Position numbers and translations under genes: made by a program | Notes under the pieces: model-generated | The model's input: only the letters and a program-made list of their open reading frames with translations | What the model was told of the DNA's origin: nothing | Databases searched by the model: none | Part shown: in pieces, positions 13,001 to 25,855 of the stretch | How the letters are laid out: every line of letters begins with the position of its first letter | How positions within the stretch are numbered: position 1 is the stretch's first letter | NCBI RefSeq assembly: GCF_932294415.1 | Contig: NC_065538.1 | Coordinates: forward strand, 44,492,843 to 44,556,842 | DNA length: 64,000 bases | Source of the DNA: Quercus robur | Lineage: Eukaryota > Streptophyta > Magnoliopsida > Fagales > Fagaceae | Reading direction: 5' to 3'

Positions 13001-16000
13001 TACACTTGTAGTCAGTATACAGGTAGGAGACTATAACACCTACAGGGTGCTGATAGACAACGAAAGCTCCGTTGATATCTTATACTATCCAACTTTTCAG
13101 CAGATGAGAATAGAGAGAGAACGATTGATCCCAACCAACGCCTCACTCGTAGGATTTGGAGGAACAAGGGTGTATCCACTAGGTGCAACCACCCTACCAG
13201 TGACAGTGGGAGATTACCCTCAGCAGATCACGAAGGACGTGACCTTCCTAGTCGTTGACTGCTCGTCCGCATACAACGCCATATTGGAATGTCCTACTTT
13301 GGATTCATGGAAGGCTGTAACATTAACCTACCATTAGATAATCAAGTTTCCCACTGAATACGGGGTAGGAGAAGTATGAGGGGATCAAGTGGCAGCGCAT
13401 GAATGCTACATTATTATGCTAGAGATGGATAATCACCAGCAAACCATGTGCATAGAAGAACAACGAACAACAGCGGAGCCAGTAGAAGAACTAGAGGAAG
13501 TGACCCTTGATAACTCAAGGCCCGAGCAGACGACTAGAGTGGGTACGTTGGCTAGTTAGCCGGTATGTCAAGCACTCATAACGTTTCTAAGAGAAAATCA
13601 GGACGTATTCACCTGGAGTCACAAGGACATGCCCGGAATCGACCCTTCAGTCATCGTCCACAGATTGAATGTGTCACCTTCATCCTCTCCCGTCCTACAG
13701 AAAAAGCAAGTATTTGCTCAGGAACGAGACAAAGCGATAGCTAAGGAGGTTCGGAAGTTATTGGAAGTAGATTTCATTTGAGAAGTGTACTACCCTGACT
13801 GGTTGGCGAACGTGATTATGGTAAAAAAAGCCAATGGAAAGTAGAGGATGTGCATAGACTTCACGGACCTCAATAGAGCCTACCCCAAGGACAGTTACCC
13901 ACTCCCATGGATAGATACCTTGGTAGACTCAACCATGAGACGTCAGCTTCTGAGCTTTATGGATGCGTTCTTAGGATACAACCAGATCAGAATGGAGGAG
14001 GTTGATCAAGAAAAGACTTCTTTTGTTACCAGCCAAGGACTCTTTAGCTACAAAGTGATGCCATTCGGGCTCAAGAACGTAGGCGCAATGTACCAAAGAT
14101 TAATGAACAAGATGTTTGCACACCAGATTGGGAGGAATGTGCAAGTTTATGTAGATGACATTCTGGTGAAAAGCTTACAAGAAGATAAACACTTGAGTGA
14201 CCTCCAAGAGACCTTCGACACCCTCTGGGCGTACAACATGAGATTAAATCCAAATAAGTGTGTGTTCGGGATTACTGCGAGGAAATTCTTGGGATTCATG
14301 GTATCCCAAAGAGGTATTAAGGTCAGTCCAAAGAAAATACGGGCTATAGTGGAGCTAGCCCCACTGAAGACGGTCAAGGAGGTGCAAAGCCTGAATGGCA
14401 AGATAGCAGCACTAAACAGGTTCATCTCAAGGGCGACGGATAAATGCCTACCCTTCTTCCGTGTATTGAAGAGATCATTTGAGTGGATGGACGAGTGCTA
14501 GCAGGCGTTCGAAAATCTAAAGTTGTGTCTTTCCTCTCCTCCATTACTCAGCCCATCCAAGCCAGGGGAAGAGCTCTATCTGTACTTAGCCGTCTTGCAA
14601 GCCGCTGTCAGCGCGGCTTTGGTAAGAGAAGATGATGGGTTGTAGAGACCGGTATCCCCAGATGGGGAAGCTGGCGTTCGCATTGGTGACCGTAGCACGA
14701 AAACTCAAGCTGTATTTCCAAGCACATACTATTGTTGTCTTGACGGATAAGCCTTTGAGAAGAGCCATGAGTAGCCCTGAAGCTGTAGGACGGATGGCAT
14801 TATGGGCAGTCGAGCTGAGTGAGTTCGATATATGATACCGTCCGCGTACTACTATAAAGGGACAGGTGGTGGCTGACTTCATCGCCGAATTCACTCTCAT
14901 GGAAGGCCAAGGGGTAGAAGTAGTTCCATAGTGGAGCATCCATACAAATGGATCTTTAAATAAGCAAGCAGGAGGGGCTGGGTACTCCACACCTCGGAAG
15001 GAGATAAGATCGAGTGCATGATCCACCTGGACTTTCCTACGACCAATAATGAAGCAGAATTCGAAGCTTTAGTGGTAGGATTGGACCTCGCAAGAGTGGC
15101 AGGAGCTGAAAACATGGTCGTATACTGCGACTCCCAAGTTGTAACTAATCAGATTAATGGTAACTACGAATGCAAGAACGAAAGAATGAAGAAGTACCTT
15201 GAGGAGTTGAAGGGTCGAATCGGCGATCTCCAAATCAAATTTGTCCAAATCCTAAGGGAGGAGAACGAATGTGCTGATCGTCTAGCTAAGGCCGCCTCAG
15301 CAAAATACATACTCGTCCCTGATCAGGTACTATCCTTCGTCCAAATCTCTTCACTCATAGATGATGTTACGAGTGTGCAGGAGATAGGTGCTAAAGCAAC
15401 TGGACCACGCCATTAGTCTTCTACCTAAGGAACGGCATGCTACCGGATGGGAAGGACGCCGCCAGAAAATTGAAGGTCCAAGCATCGTGATTTGTTCTAA
15501 TAAAAGACGTCTTATACAAAAGAGGTTTCACCAGCTTGTACCTAAGGTGTTTGGGCCCCGAGGAGGCAGATTACGTCATGAGAGAGGTCCACGAAGGGAT
15601 CTGCAGAAACCATTCGGGGGTACAATCGTTGGTGAACAAGTTGATTCGAGTAGGATACTACTGGCCTACTATGCAGAAGGATGCGCAAACTTATGTCAAA
15701 GCTTGCGACAAATGCTAGAGATTCGGCAATATCATCAGACAATCATCCGAGGAACTCACCCCTATGACGGCCCCGTGGCCGTTTGCTCAATGAGGATTAG
15801 ATATCATGGGTCCTTTCCCAATAGCAGTCAGGTAGCTGAAGTTTCTAGTGGTTGGCATCAATTACTTCACCAAATGGGTGGAAGTAGAAACCTTAGCCAC
15901 TATCATAGAGAAGAATATTCGGAATTTTGTCTGAAAGAATATCATTTGTAGATACGGGATACCCAGGTGCTTGTTTCGAACAATGAAAAGCAGTTCAACA

Positions 16001-19000
16001 ACAGCGTGTTCAGAGATTTCTGTTCGGAACTAGGAATCAAAAACTACTACTCGTCACCCGCCCACCCACAAGCCAATGGACAGGTTGAAGTTACAAACCT
16101 ATCCTTGCTCGAGATCATCAAGACTTGGCTCAAGGGGGCAAAGGGTATATGGCCAAACAAACTACCAAGTGTTTTATGGGCATACTGAACAATAGCGAGG
16201 ACACCTACAGGGGAAACACCATTTCGACTAGCATATAGAAGCGAGGCAGTCATCCCAGCAGAAGTAGGGCTCACAAGCTACCGGGTAGAGAACTATGACG
16301 AGAATAAGAATGATGAAGCCATACGCCTGCAACTTGACCTAGTAGACGAGGTCCAGGCAACAACTGAGCAAAGGTTGGCACAATACTAGAACCTCATGGC
16401 GAAGCACTACAACTCCAAAGTCAAACACAGAGACTTCCAGGTCGGAGACCTTGGTTTAAGGAAGGTAATGGGAGCAGCTAAGGATCCTACCTAAGGAAAG
16501 CTTGACCCTAATTGGGAAGGGCCTTATAGAGTCACATCATGGCAAAGAAAAGGCACCTACCACCTTGAGACACTAGATGGGTGAGAATTGCAACATCCAT
16601 GGAACGCTGAGCACTTACGAAAGTACTACCAGTAGAGATAACGAAGCGAAAAGCAACATCCACCAGACCTCCAATTTACTTTTTAGTTAAATTTTTTGCT
16701 ACATTTTTCCAGTTTTTTAGTTCACTATTTAGACAATTTATTTTGCTACAATGCTTTTTTAAGTATCTTTTTAAGCTTCTCCTTGGAGAAATTACTCTCC
16801 TATGAATAAATGACTATAATAAGAGGAGTATTCAGATATAACTAGTGTTTTTTCTACAAAATTTTATCAAGTCCATAAAATGGATGAATTCATCCTAGGA
16901 GGGTGAAAGTATTAGTCCAACAAGTGGATAGATCTACCACGAATTCCAATAAAATGAATGGTTCAACCCAGGAGGTTGAAATATTCTGAAGTCCTTGAAA
17001 AGGACAAATTATTCAGGTCCACATGTGGACGGACTCATCCTAAAGGATGAATACTATAAAGTCCATACAATGGACGGATCCAACTTAAGGCTGGATTAAA
17101 ATTACTAGTCCATAAGTGGACGGATTTAGATTAATATTTCTAGTCCACAAGTGGACGGACTCATCCTAAAGGATAACTATAAAGTCCATACAATGAACGG
17201 ATCCAACTTAAGTTGGATTAATATTGCAAGTCCATAAGTAGATTGATTCAAATTAATACTTCTAGTCCACAAGTGGACGGACTCATCCTAAAGGATGATA
17301 ACTATAAAGTCCATACAATGGATGGATAAAATTTAAGGTTAGGTTAATGATACTATCCCATGAATGGACAGACTCACCCTAAAGGATGAAAACTATAAGG
17401 TCCATTTAGTGAATGGACCCAACATAAAATTGATTTACCTCAATCCACAATTGATCCTTATAGTGGACGGATTTAAATTGTAAGATCAACTGGATAGACT
17501 CCATCTAAAAATTCAAAAAGCCCTTATAGTGGACGGATCCAACTCATAGTTGGATTAATATTACTAGTCATTGAGTGGACAGGATCATCCTGAAGAACCT
17601 TAATGAGTGGACGGGCTCATCCTGAAGGACCTAAAGTTGAATGTTCCTCACTAGTCCGCAAGTGAACGGACCCCCTTGAAGAGAATAGTTATAAGATCCC
17701 TATTAAAGGTTCAACATAAAATTAAAATTGACACTACACATTCATCAGAGGACAGATCCATCTAAAAGACAAACAATAGAACAAGTAAATATTACTTAAA
17801 GCCCTTAAAAGGGAATGTTTTACATGCCATAAATGACAGATAAAGTTAAAAGGTTGTTCCCCAAATAGTTACAATTCTATAAAAAATAAAAAATAAAAAA
17901 TAAATTTACTGATGAGGGGGGGTATTTTCAACATTCTCTTGAACAATCACGGGCTGACGGGCATCATCACCGACGGGCTGGGCTTGGTTTTCAACAGGAG
18001 CTGACTCTCCGTCGCCAAAGGCTGCATCATCAGCAAATAGATCATCCGCACTCTCAGAGGCGAAGGGTTGAGCAGTAGCTTGGGCTTGTGTATTAATGTT
18101 GAGTTGAGAAAAGTCAAGGTCAGGATAAGCTTTCTTGGCTTGACGGACAGCGTCATCAAAACCATCCGCATAAGAGGTCTCGAGCTCCTATAGGAAGGCG
18201 TTAGAGTCGTGATATTCACGGATCACTGCCTCCTTCGCCTGACGGAGTTGGTCCTTGGCATCCTTGATCTCTTTCTCCTTATCCTCCAGGACTTTCCTCA
18301 TCGTCTCCATATGTTCCTCAAGCTCTTTCCTGACTTTCTCCGACGTAGCAAATTTTTTCTCCATGCCAACTTTCCAAGCCTTGAGAGTGTTCAACTCGTC
18401 CTCCATCTCGTTGGCCCTCGCCTTTACACGGTCCAGCGCCGTCTCATGGTTCAGACACTGTCTCATCAGCCCCTTCATCATCACCATAACTTGAAAACAA
18501 AGGTTATTAGTGACGGAGGTAAGTGAACGGGAAGGATAGAAAGTGGACGGCATGACTTACCTAAGCAATACAAAAGAGCCCCATCTCTCCCATGGCTTCT
18601 GTGGCATGGTTGCTTAAATCCTCATAGTCGTCGGACGATATGATGGACGAAAGTTTCTCTAAAGCATATTTGGAATTCTCACGGAGGAGGATGGATGGCT
18701 TCTCTTGGGTGGTAGACGGGCCCTTCATTAAACCCTTTCCTGCTCCATGCTTGGCAGGAGTAACCATCTTCCTGCTCTCGACCTCTAGTCCCACGATGGG
18801 CTCTAGAATGGTTTTAGGCTTCTTGGGGAGACGACCTCGCTTCTCCGGCAGTTTTCTTTTTGTGGACGGGTTGGATGAACCCATTTCCTTAGGTTGTTGT
18901 CCTTCCATCTCTTTCTTTTTGGCTGCCTGTTGTTTGATGACAACCCTTCTCTTGGCAGCATCCATTTCTACATAAGGGAAGACGAATGGTTAAAGCTTAC

Positions 19001-22000
19001 AAACCAAGAAACCCAAAGATAGGGCGACAAACTAACGTTGGCGAACTTGAGCGTCGTATCGATAGGTAGCTGGAATTGGCTCTGGTCTGTTGTAGTACCA
19101 GTGGATAGTGTTTAATGTGACCAACTTTTCCCACGTCCTCTCCTCTAGCTTGGACTTGTGAAAAATTCTCTCCAGAAAACTCCACTCTTCGAGAGGGACT
19201 TGTGGACTTTCGCGAACTGCAAAAGAAGACGGTTAAAGTGACACGACTGTTAGGACATATGTGATTCACTTGTTAGGAACATATGTCAATATTTTATGTA
19301 ATTGACTAATTCTTTGAAAAAACGTATTTTACTTGTATTTGGGTAGATTTAGGATGTGTTTAATACTTCAAGAAACCTTATTTCAAGTTCAAGTGTTAAA
19401 GCCATGCAAATTCTGTCCAAGAATCAAGTGAGAAAGTGCTGAATTTTAATGCTCGATAGCTGCTCGACACCTCTCAACACCTGGCTTATCTGTCGAGCTC
19501 TTCAGTTGCTTCTTATCACAATCTCGACACCTCTCGATAGCTAGGTCGATCGATAGAGAAAATTTCTGTCCCCTCAACACCTGATCGATACCTCCTCGAT
19601 AGCTGTATCTGTCGAAGTTTAAAGCTCGACACCTCTCGATCGATCGAGGTTACGGAAATTCAGATTTTCAGATCTGATTTTCAGCCCATGTTGACATGTA
19701 TGTGTAAGGTTTCTTTTCTCACAACCCTAGACCTATATAAGGCTTATTTTAGAGGCTGTCACATAAGAGAATACAAGGAGAACATATGCAAAAGGTGACC
19801 GATGCCTTGTTCTTTCTGAAAGAAGCTACTGCGTCTTTGCTCCTTAGGGTTTTGTAACCAAGTGCTTCTTGATCTTTATTGTTGATGAAGTGAAGAACTT
19901 TGCAGCCAACAATCTTCTTCAAGCTGGTGTGTTAGTCACGTACTAGGAGCCGTGCATCATTGGTTAGTCACGTACTGGGATCCATGCAAAAAGGGTGGCG
20001 TTCATATATTGAAGAGTTCAGAGGTTCTGAAGCGGTAGAAGGTTTCTACTGTGAGTTCATCTATGGGGATTGTAGAGTCTAGGGACAAAGGTTTTGTACT
20101 AGATCTAAAACTTCTCTTTACTATAGTGAATTGCTTTTCGGGAAGATTTCCCCCCAGGTTTTTTACTGTGAAACTAGTTTGTTTCATTGGTTTTCCTAGG
20201 TCATCATATCTTGTCTTATTTATTTTTCCGCTGCATGATTTTGACATGATATTGATGTTTGTTTGTTTTAACAAGTTTTATTCATAATAAATCTAATTAA
20301 CAACTTAGGTTTAAAATTTTTTAATTCTATCAACCGGGGTCTAAATTTCCCAACAAGTGGTATCAGAGCAGGTACACTCTGATTGGATTAATTTCCTGAG
20401 TGTGATCCTTGACCCCTGTTGTCATAGATCATGGACAATCTCTTTTGATTCCTCGTTTATTTGATGGAACTAATTATGCATACTAGAAAGTTCGTATGAA
20501 AGTTTTTTTGCAGGCTCTAAGTGAACAGGTATGGCAAGCTATTGAAGTTGGCTGGATTAAGCCAAAGGAAGTGCTAGTGGATTAGAATGATGTAACAATC
20601 ATATCGGAAAATTTCAACAGTAGGGCCTTGAAAGCTTTGTTTTATGGGGTGACCAATGAGGAATTCAAAAAAATATCATCCATAGAAGTTGCTAAGGAAG
20701 CATGGACTATTCTTGAGATCACCTATAAAGGTACCAAGACAATAAAGATTGTGAAACTTCAAAGACTCACTAGTAGTTTTGAAGAAATAAGGATGGAGGA
20801 GGATGAGACCTTTGATGAGTTCTATGCTAAACTCATGGATATTGTGAATTCTACTTTCAACCTTAGAGAATCTATAGCAGAATCCAAAATTGTGAGGAAA
20901 ATCCTTAGGTCCTTACATGAAAGATTCCATGCCATGATCACTGCCATTGAGGAAGTGAAGGACATTGATCAACTTCCTTTGACTAAGCTTGTAGGGAACC
21001 TTCAAACCTATGAGATGGGATTAGGCTCAATGGGAAAAGGTGGAAAGAGTAAAAACTTGGCTCTTAAGGGTATAGAGGAAGAGATTGAGGACTCTGAAGA
21101 TGAAGATGAAAGTGAAGATGAAGATGATGATGAGGATAAGGTTCTAACCTTCATAACTGATGAGATTATCAAGCTTCTTCAATTTAGGAAAAAGGATAAG
21201 GGCAAACCTCCTAGGAAATCTAAATCCTCTAGGAAGGGCAAGAATGAGAAACCCTTCATCCAGTGCCATGAGTGCAAAGGTTTTAGTCATATGAGGATAG
21301 AGTGCTCAAACTACCTCATGAGGGAAAAGACCAAGGAGTCAAAAGATAAAGGGCTGGTTGCTACTTGGAGTGATACTGAGAATGACTCTTCTGATGGGTA
21401 TGTGGTTTCTTTTTAAAGATTCTATATATTAGGGGGAGAAATACATGCCTCTGTAAGGGGGAGATGTGTTTCATCTTGTTAAGGGGAGTGCTTACCTCCT
21501 TCTTCTTGTACACTGGTCCTGTGACCATGTTTACATATACTATGCTTATCTTTGATATATATATGATGTGTATGTCTTCTTCACCTACCTTTACATGTGT
21601 TGTTTCTTTTCTCTCTTTATGCACATGCTTTTTATTACTTGTATACAATCTATTATTTTTGTTTCACACAAAGATGCCTTGATGTGTTTTGTTTAAAGTG
21701 TTTTAGAAATATATGTTGTCAAAGTCTACTGGGCATAAACTCTCTTCTTGCAAAGTTTTTCAAGAGTTTATGTTAGGATAAATTTTATTGTATTCAACAA
21801 GTGAATATGAGTTGAGTGATTTATGACTTCTCTTATATGTTCATTTGTTTGTTGTGGTTTTGTCACGGATTACCAAAGAGGGAGATTGTTAGGACATATG
21901 TGATTCACTTGTTAGGAACATATGTTACTATTTTATGTAATTGTCTAATCTTTTAACAAAACACACTTTACTTGTATTTGGGTAGATCTAGGATGTGTTT

Positions 22001-25000
22001 AATACTTCAAGAAACCTTGTTTCAAGTTCAAGTGTTAAAGCCATGCAAGTCTATCCAAAAATCAAGTAAGAAAGTGCTGAATTTTAATGCTCAAAAGCTG
22101 CTCAACACCTCTTGACACCTGGCTTATCTGTCGAGCTCTTCAGTTGCTTCTTATCGCAATCTCGACACCTGGCTTATCTATCGAGCTCTTCAGTTGCTTC
22201 TTATCGCAATCTCGACACCTCTCGATAGCTAGGTCGATCGATCAAGCAAATTTCTGTCCCCTTGACACCTGCTCGACACCTCCTCGATAGCTGTATCTGT
22301 TGAAGTTTAAAGCTCGACACCTCTCGATCGATCAAGGTTACGGAAATTCAGATTTCCAGATCTAATTTTCGGCCTATGCTGACATGTATGTGTAGGGTTT
22401 CTTTTCTTACAACCCTAGACCTATATAAGGCTTATTTTAGAGGTCATCACATAAGAGAATACAAGGAGAACATATGCAAAAGGTGATCGATGCCTTGTTC
22501 TCTCTGAAAGAAGCTACTGCGTCTTTGCGTCTTAGGGTTTTGTAACCAAGTGCTTCTTCATCTTCATTGTTGATGAAGTGAAAAACTTTGTAGCCAACAT
22601 CTTCTTCTAGTTGGTGTGTTAGTCACGTACTGGGAGCCGTGCATCATTGGTTAGTCACGTACTGGGATCCATGCAAAAAGGGTGGCGTTCATATATTGAA
22701 GAGTTCAGAGGTTCTGAAGCGGTAGAAGGTTTTTGATGTAAGTTCATCTACAGGGATTGTAGAGTCTAGGGACAAAGGTTTTGTACTAGATCTAAAACTT
22801 CTCTTTACTATAGTGAATTGCTTTTCGAGAAGGTTTCCCTCCAAGTTTTTTACTGTGAAACTAGTTTGTTTCATTTGTTTTCTTGGGTCATCACATCTTG
22901 TCTTATTTATTTTTTTGCAGCATGATTTTGACATGATATTGATGTTTGTTTGTTTTAACAAGTTTTATTCATAATAAATCTAATTAACAACTTGGGTTTA
23001 AAACTTGTTAATTCTATCAACCGGGGTCTAAATTTCCCAACAACGGCAAATAAAAACTGAGCCAAATATAGACAGATACATACCAGACGGTGGCAATATG
23101 CCCCATGCGGTGTCGACGGGCATAAATTCATTGTCACCAGGACGACACATCCATTCGCCACACACATCCATTTGTCACCTTCTATGAAAAAATACCGACT
23201 CTTCCAGTTCCTATTGGAGTCGGGGGTCTCACACACAAGCCTCAGCAAAGGGCTCTTAGGCACGAAGCTATACATACCCTTTGATTGGGCAATCTCATCA
23301 GGATGGTAACAATGTAGGAATTCCTGCACCGTCAACCTCCTGGCATCGTTGCACATTGCCCTGTACAATACCTCTATGCCTAGGAAGACCTTCCAGGCGT
23401 TTGGGAAAATTTGGTTGACGAACAGGCCTAAGTGTTGAAGGAGTTGACGGTGGAGTGAACTTAAGGGGAATCTAAGCCCTGCCTTCAACATTTGCTCATA
23501 AACCCCGACACCTTCAATACCGTCATAGTAACATTTCTCCGACTTGTAAGGTAAACGGAGAGGTATGCTGTCAGGGATTTGGTACTTATCCCTAAGTGTT
23601 TTAAAATGGGATTCTTTAATTGTGGAGGTAAAGTCATTAATCGTCCATATAGGTAACATGATAAACTTCCTAAGTCCATCAAGACCCACGACAGATTGAA
23701 TTGGGGGCTTAGTGTCATCTAGGTCTTGAATGAAGTCATCCTCTGGCCCTTCCATCTCCAAACCCTCATCCCTTGAGGGAGGAGAACTAGCCGACTGACT
23801 CCTTTCTCCACTCGGACTGTCAAAGTCTTTGTGACCCAACGAGTACGCTTCATCATAGCCCGCCCCGTCGTGGAAAAACGAATGTTTACTCGACGCACTA
23901 GACATGACCTACACATGACGGTAAATCCTAAAACTCTGATGGGTCCATAATGGATGACGGTAGTGTACAGAGTCTAGAGAAATAAAAAGTGCATAAAAAT
24001 TTTAAAGGAAAAAAAGTGCTTACCAGGTTGAAGTTGGACGGTAAAAAAGCGTTGATGACGGATGTAACAGCTGAACGGTATGGTCTGACAATGATGACGG
24101 GTGCTCTTTGATCGTAGATTTTAGTAGAAAGTAAAGAAATGTAAGGAGGAAAGTTTGGTTTATATAGAGGGAACGACACAGAAGACGAAAGGGTGCTTCG
24201 ATCCAAGTGAGCGACCATTCAGTTAATAACACATGTCCTTCGTCATTAATGATCTTAGGCCAGCCTGTCAAGGCTGGGGTGTTCCTCAAAAGGCCGGATT
24301 GAACCGTCACCCCATAGGTCCTTCCACTTAGTGATCACGGACCTATGGGGTGAGGGTGCAACTGAAGAGGAAGGAATTTAGAGGTAACGGATCCATTTGG
24401 ATGGACTTGATAGATCAAGATAAATGGGCTAAAAGTAAACGAATCCGATGTGAATGGACTAGGGTGGACGGATCAAAAGGCCACATGGCACTGAATTGGT
24501 CATTATGTGGTCTCCAAGAAATCCTAAATGGAAACGGCTTGCATCTCACGATTAACCTTAGTCCATAGAATCTCAATATGAATAGAATTCTAACACAAGG
24601 AGGATTCTGGAAGATACGCACATTAATGAAGATCTTCCCTATAAGGAAAAGACTTGTTGTGCAAGCATAGGAGTTTGGTTCTACACTACTATAAAAACCC
24701 AAATACCCTCAGAAAATAGGTACGCATAATTCACCCCAGCTCTGGCACTCTAGAGTTGTGAGAAGTTCTAACTTGACATTCGGAGGGTATTTGGCCGGCA
24801 CCACATCGGTGCTCTCTGTTAGGTCTTTTTTTATTTTATTGTGTATGTATTGTTTTGAGCATGCAAGGACTGTGTGGCTCCATCATTCGGCACAAGAAGC
24901 TCTCCATGCGACATTCACTTGTCGAAAACTACATAAGAGAAGTCCTCATTGAATAAAATCTTCTCATGATAAGCAACACAAGACTCACCTCTAATCTTAT

Positions 25001-25823
25001 CCTTTGCAAGACTAAAGTAGAGCACGTATAACCCACAAATATGGCCGAGATCATCCAAGAACTTGAACACACGATTAAGCTCTGAGATGTCAAGAAAGCA
25101 TGCTGAGAGCAGAGTGCAATTCATCCAATGTTCCTTAAGCAGTTGTTCCGAGATTCACTTCTTAAGAATTTCCATTTTTTTTTTCCTTCTTCTACTAGCA
25201 ATCTATCCATAGAGGTGGAACAACGGTGGAGGAGAAAAAGATAGAGAGAGAAACATAGAGAGAGAGAGAGAGTCAAATATAACACTTTTTTTGGGTTTAG
25301 TGATAGATATAAAATATAATAAATAAGGGATAATTAATGAGATCCTAATCAGAATATTAGCATTAATGAGGGTCTTTTTTTTTATCGTTGGATCTACTTA
25401 AATCCAATGGTTTAAAAAATGTGTAACTCTTTAGAGTTACACCACCAAGTGTAACTTGAACTCATTACTACTCTTAAAAATATTTTTGCACACCCTATTT
25501 TAAATCTTGCACACTTTGATCACATATCAGCATATCCCACAATTAAACAACAACTTAGTGTATTATTTATGTATGGATGAGTGTGGTTATGTGAGTTAAT
25601 AATTATACAGTGCAAGTAGAGTTGAGTTTTGTTATTTAGTTTAAAATATTTTTATAAAAAATGACAAATATATAACCACATTTGCATAAAAACAAAAATA
25701 TTATACAAAATAAAATGGTCATACTTACATTGACAATAGATAATGACAACTAATAATTAACTATCATGAGACGATTTCAAAATATGAAAACTCGTAGAAA
25801 AAAATTGTAAAACTTCATGTATA

Positions 25824-25855
<32 letters not shown>

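Larger units (their letters stand above)
19248..23042 (+). mobile_element. gag-only Ty1/copia element (TR-GAG type)
   Basis: LTRs 19248-20355 (1108 bp) and 21897-23042 (1146 bp) start TGTTAGGACATATG and end TTTCCCAACA. The primer site TGGTATCAGAGC (20358 onward) matches initiator tRNA-Met. The purine tract AAAGAGGGAGA precedes the 3' LTR. Target duplications ACGAC and ACGGC (19243-19247, 23043-23047) differ by one base. The 1.54-kb interior codes only for gag, with no protease, integrase, RT or RNase H, so it depends on another element in trans. It sits in an intron of the antisense gene of the larger gypsy element. Confidence 0.88.
17906..23905 (-). pseudogene. antisense extra ORF of the first gypsy element, spliced structure
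   Basis: On the strand opposite gag-pol, coding-like exons are 23084-23905 (from ATG), about 19037-19216, 18561-18967 and 17906-18489, with plausible GT-AG junctions. The first is rich in acidic and Ser residues, then carries FPLSSLHRQLLQHLGL, resembling the gypsy-type transposon domain (Transposase_28). The third is Lys-rich and basic; the last is coiled-coil-like (ELEEHMETMRKVLEDKEKE) and ends in an acidic tail. The last exon has one in-frame TAG at about 18188, and the exon 1/2 phases do not match cleanly, so this copy is defective. A nested copia element sits in its first intron. Function unknown. Confidence 0.65.
8369..24885 (+). mobile_element. Tat/Retand-type Ty3/gypsy retrotransposon, 16.5 kb with two nested insertions
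   Basis: The LTRs (about 8369-8900 and 24357-24885) are nearly identical over some 500 bp. Order inside: primer site TGGCGCCGTCTGTAGG (8903 onward), gag, protease, reverse transcriptase, RNase H, a second archaeal-type RNase H, integrase with a GPY motif, a degenerate tandem array, an antisense extra ORF, the polypurine tract ATGGGGTGAGGG, and the 3' LTR. The dual RNase H plus antisense ORF plus tandem array is the signature of the Tat lineage (Retand/Ogre relatives). Target duplications TCAAT and TCATT differ by one base. All coding parts contain stops. The outer ends are uncertain by a few bases because the 3' LTR lacks about 19 bp near its end. Confidence 0.88.

Noticed and set aside
16860..17790. 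CRISPR-like spaced repeats
   Set aside because: Units and spacers are irregular and the context is a plant gypsy element; it is the element's tandem array.
18209..18526. Plus-strand Leu/Phe-rich ORFs
   Set aside because: Shadow of the coiled-coil exon of the antisense ORF on the minus strand.
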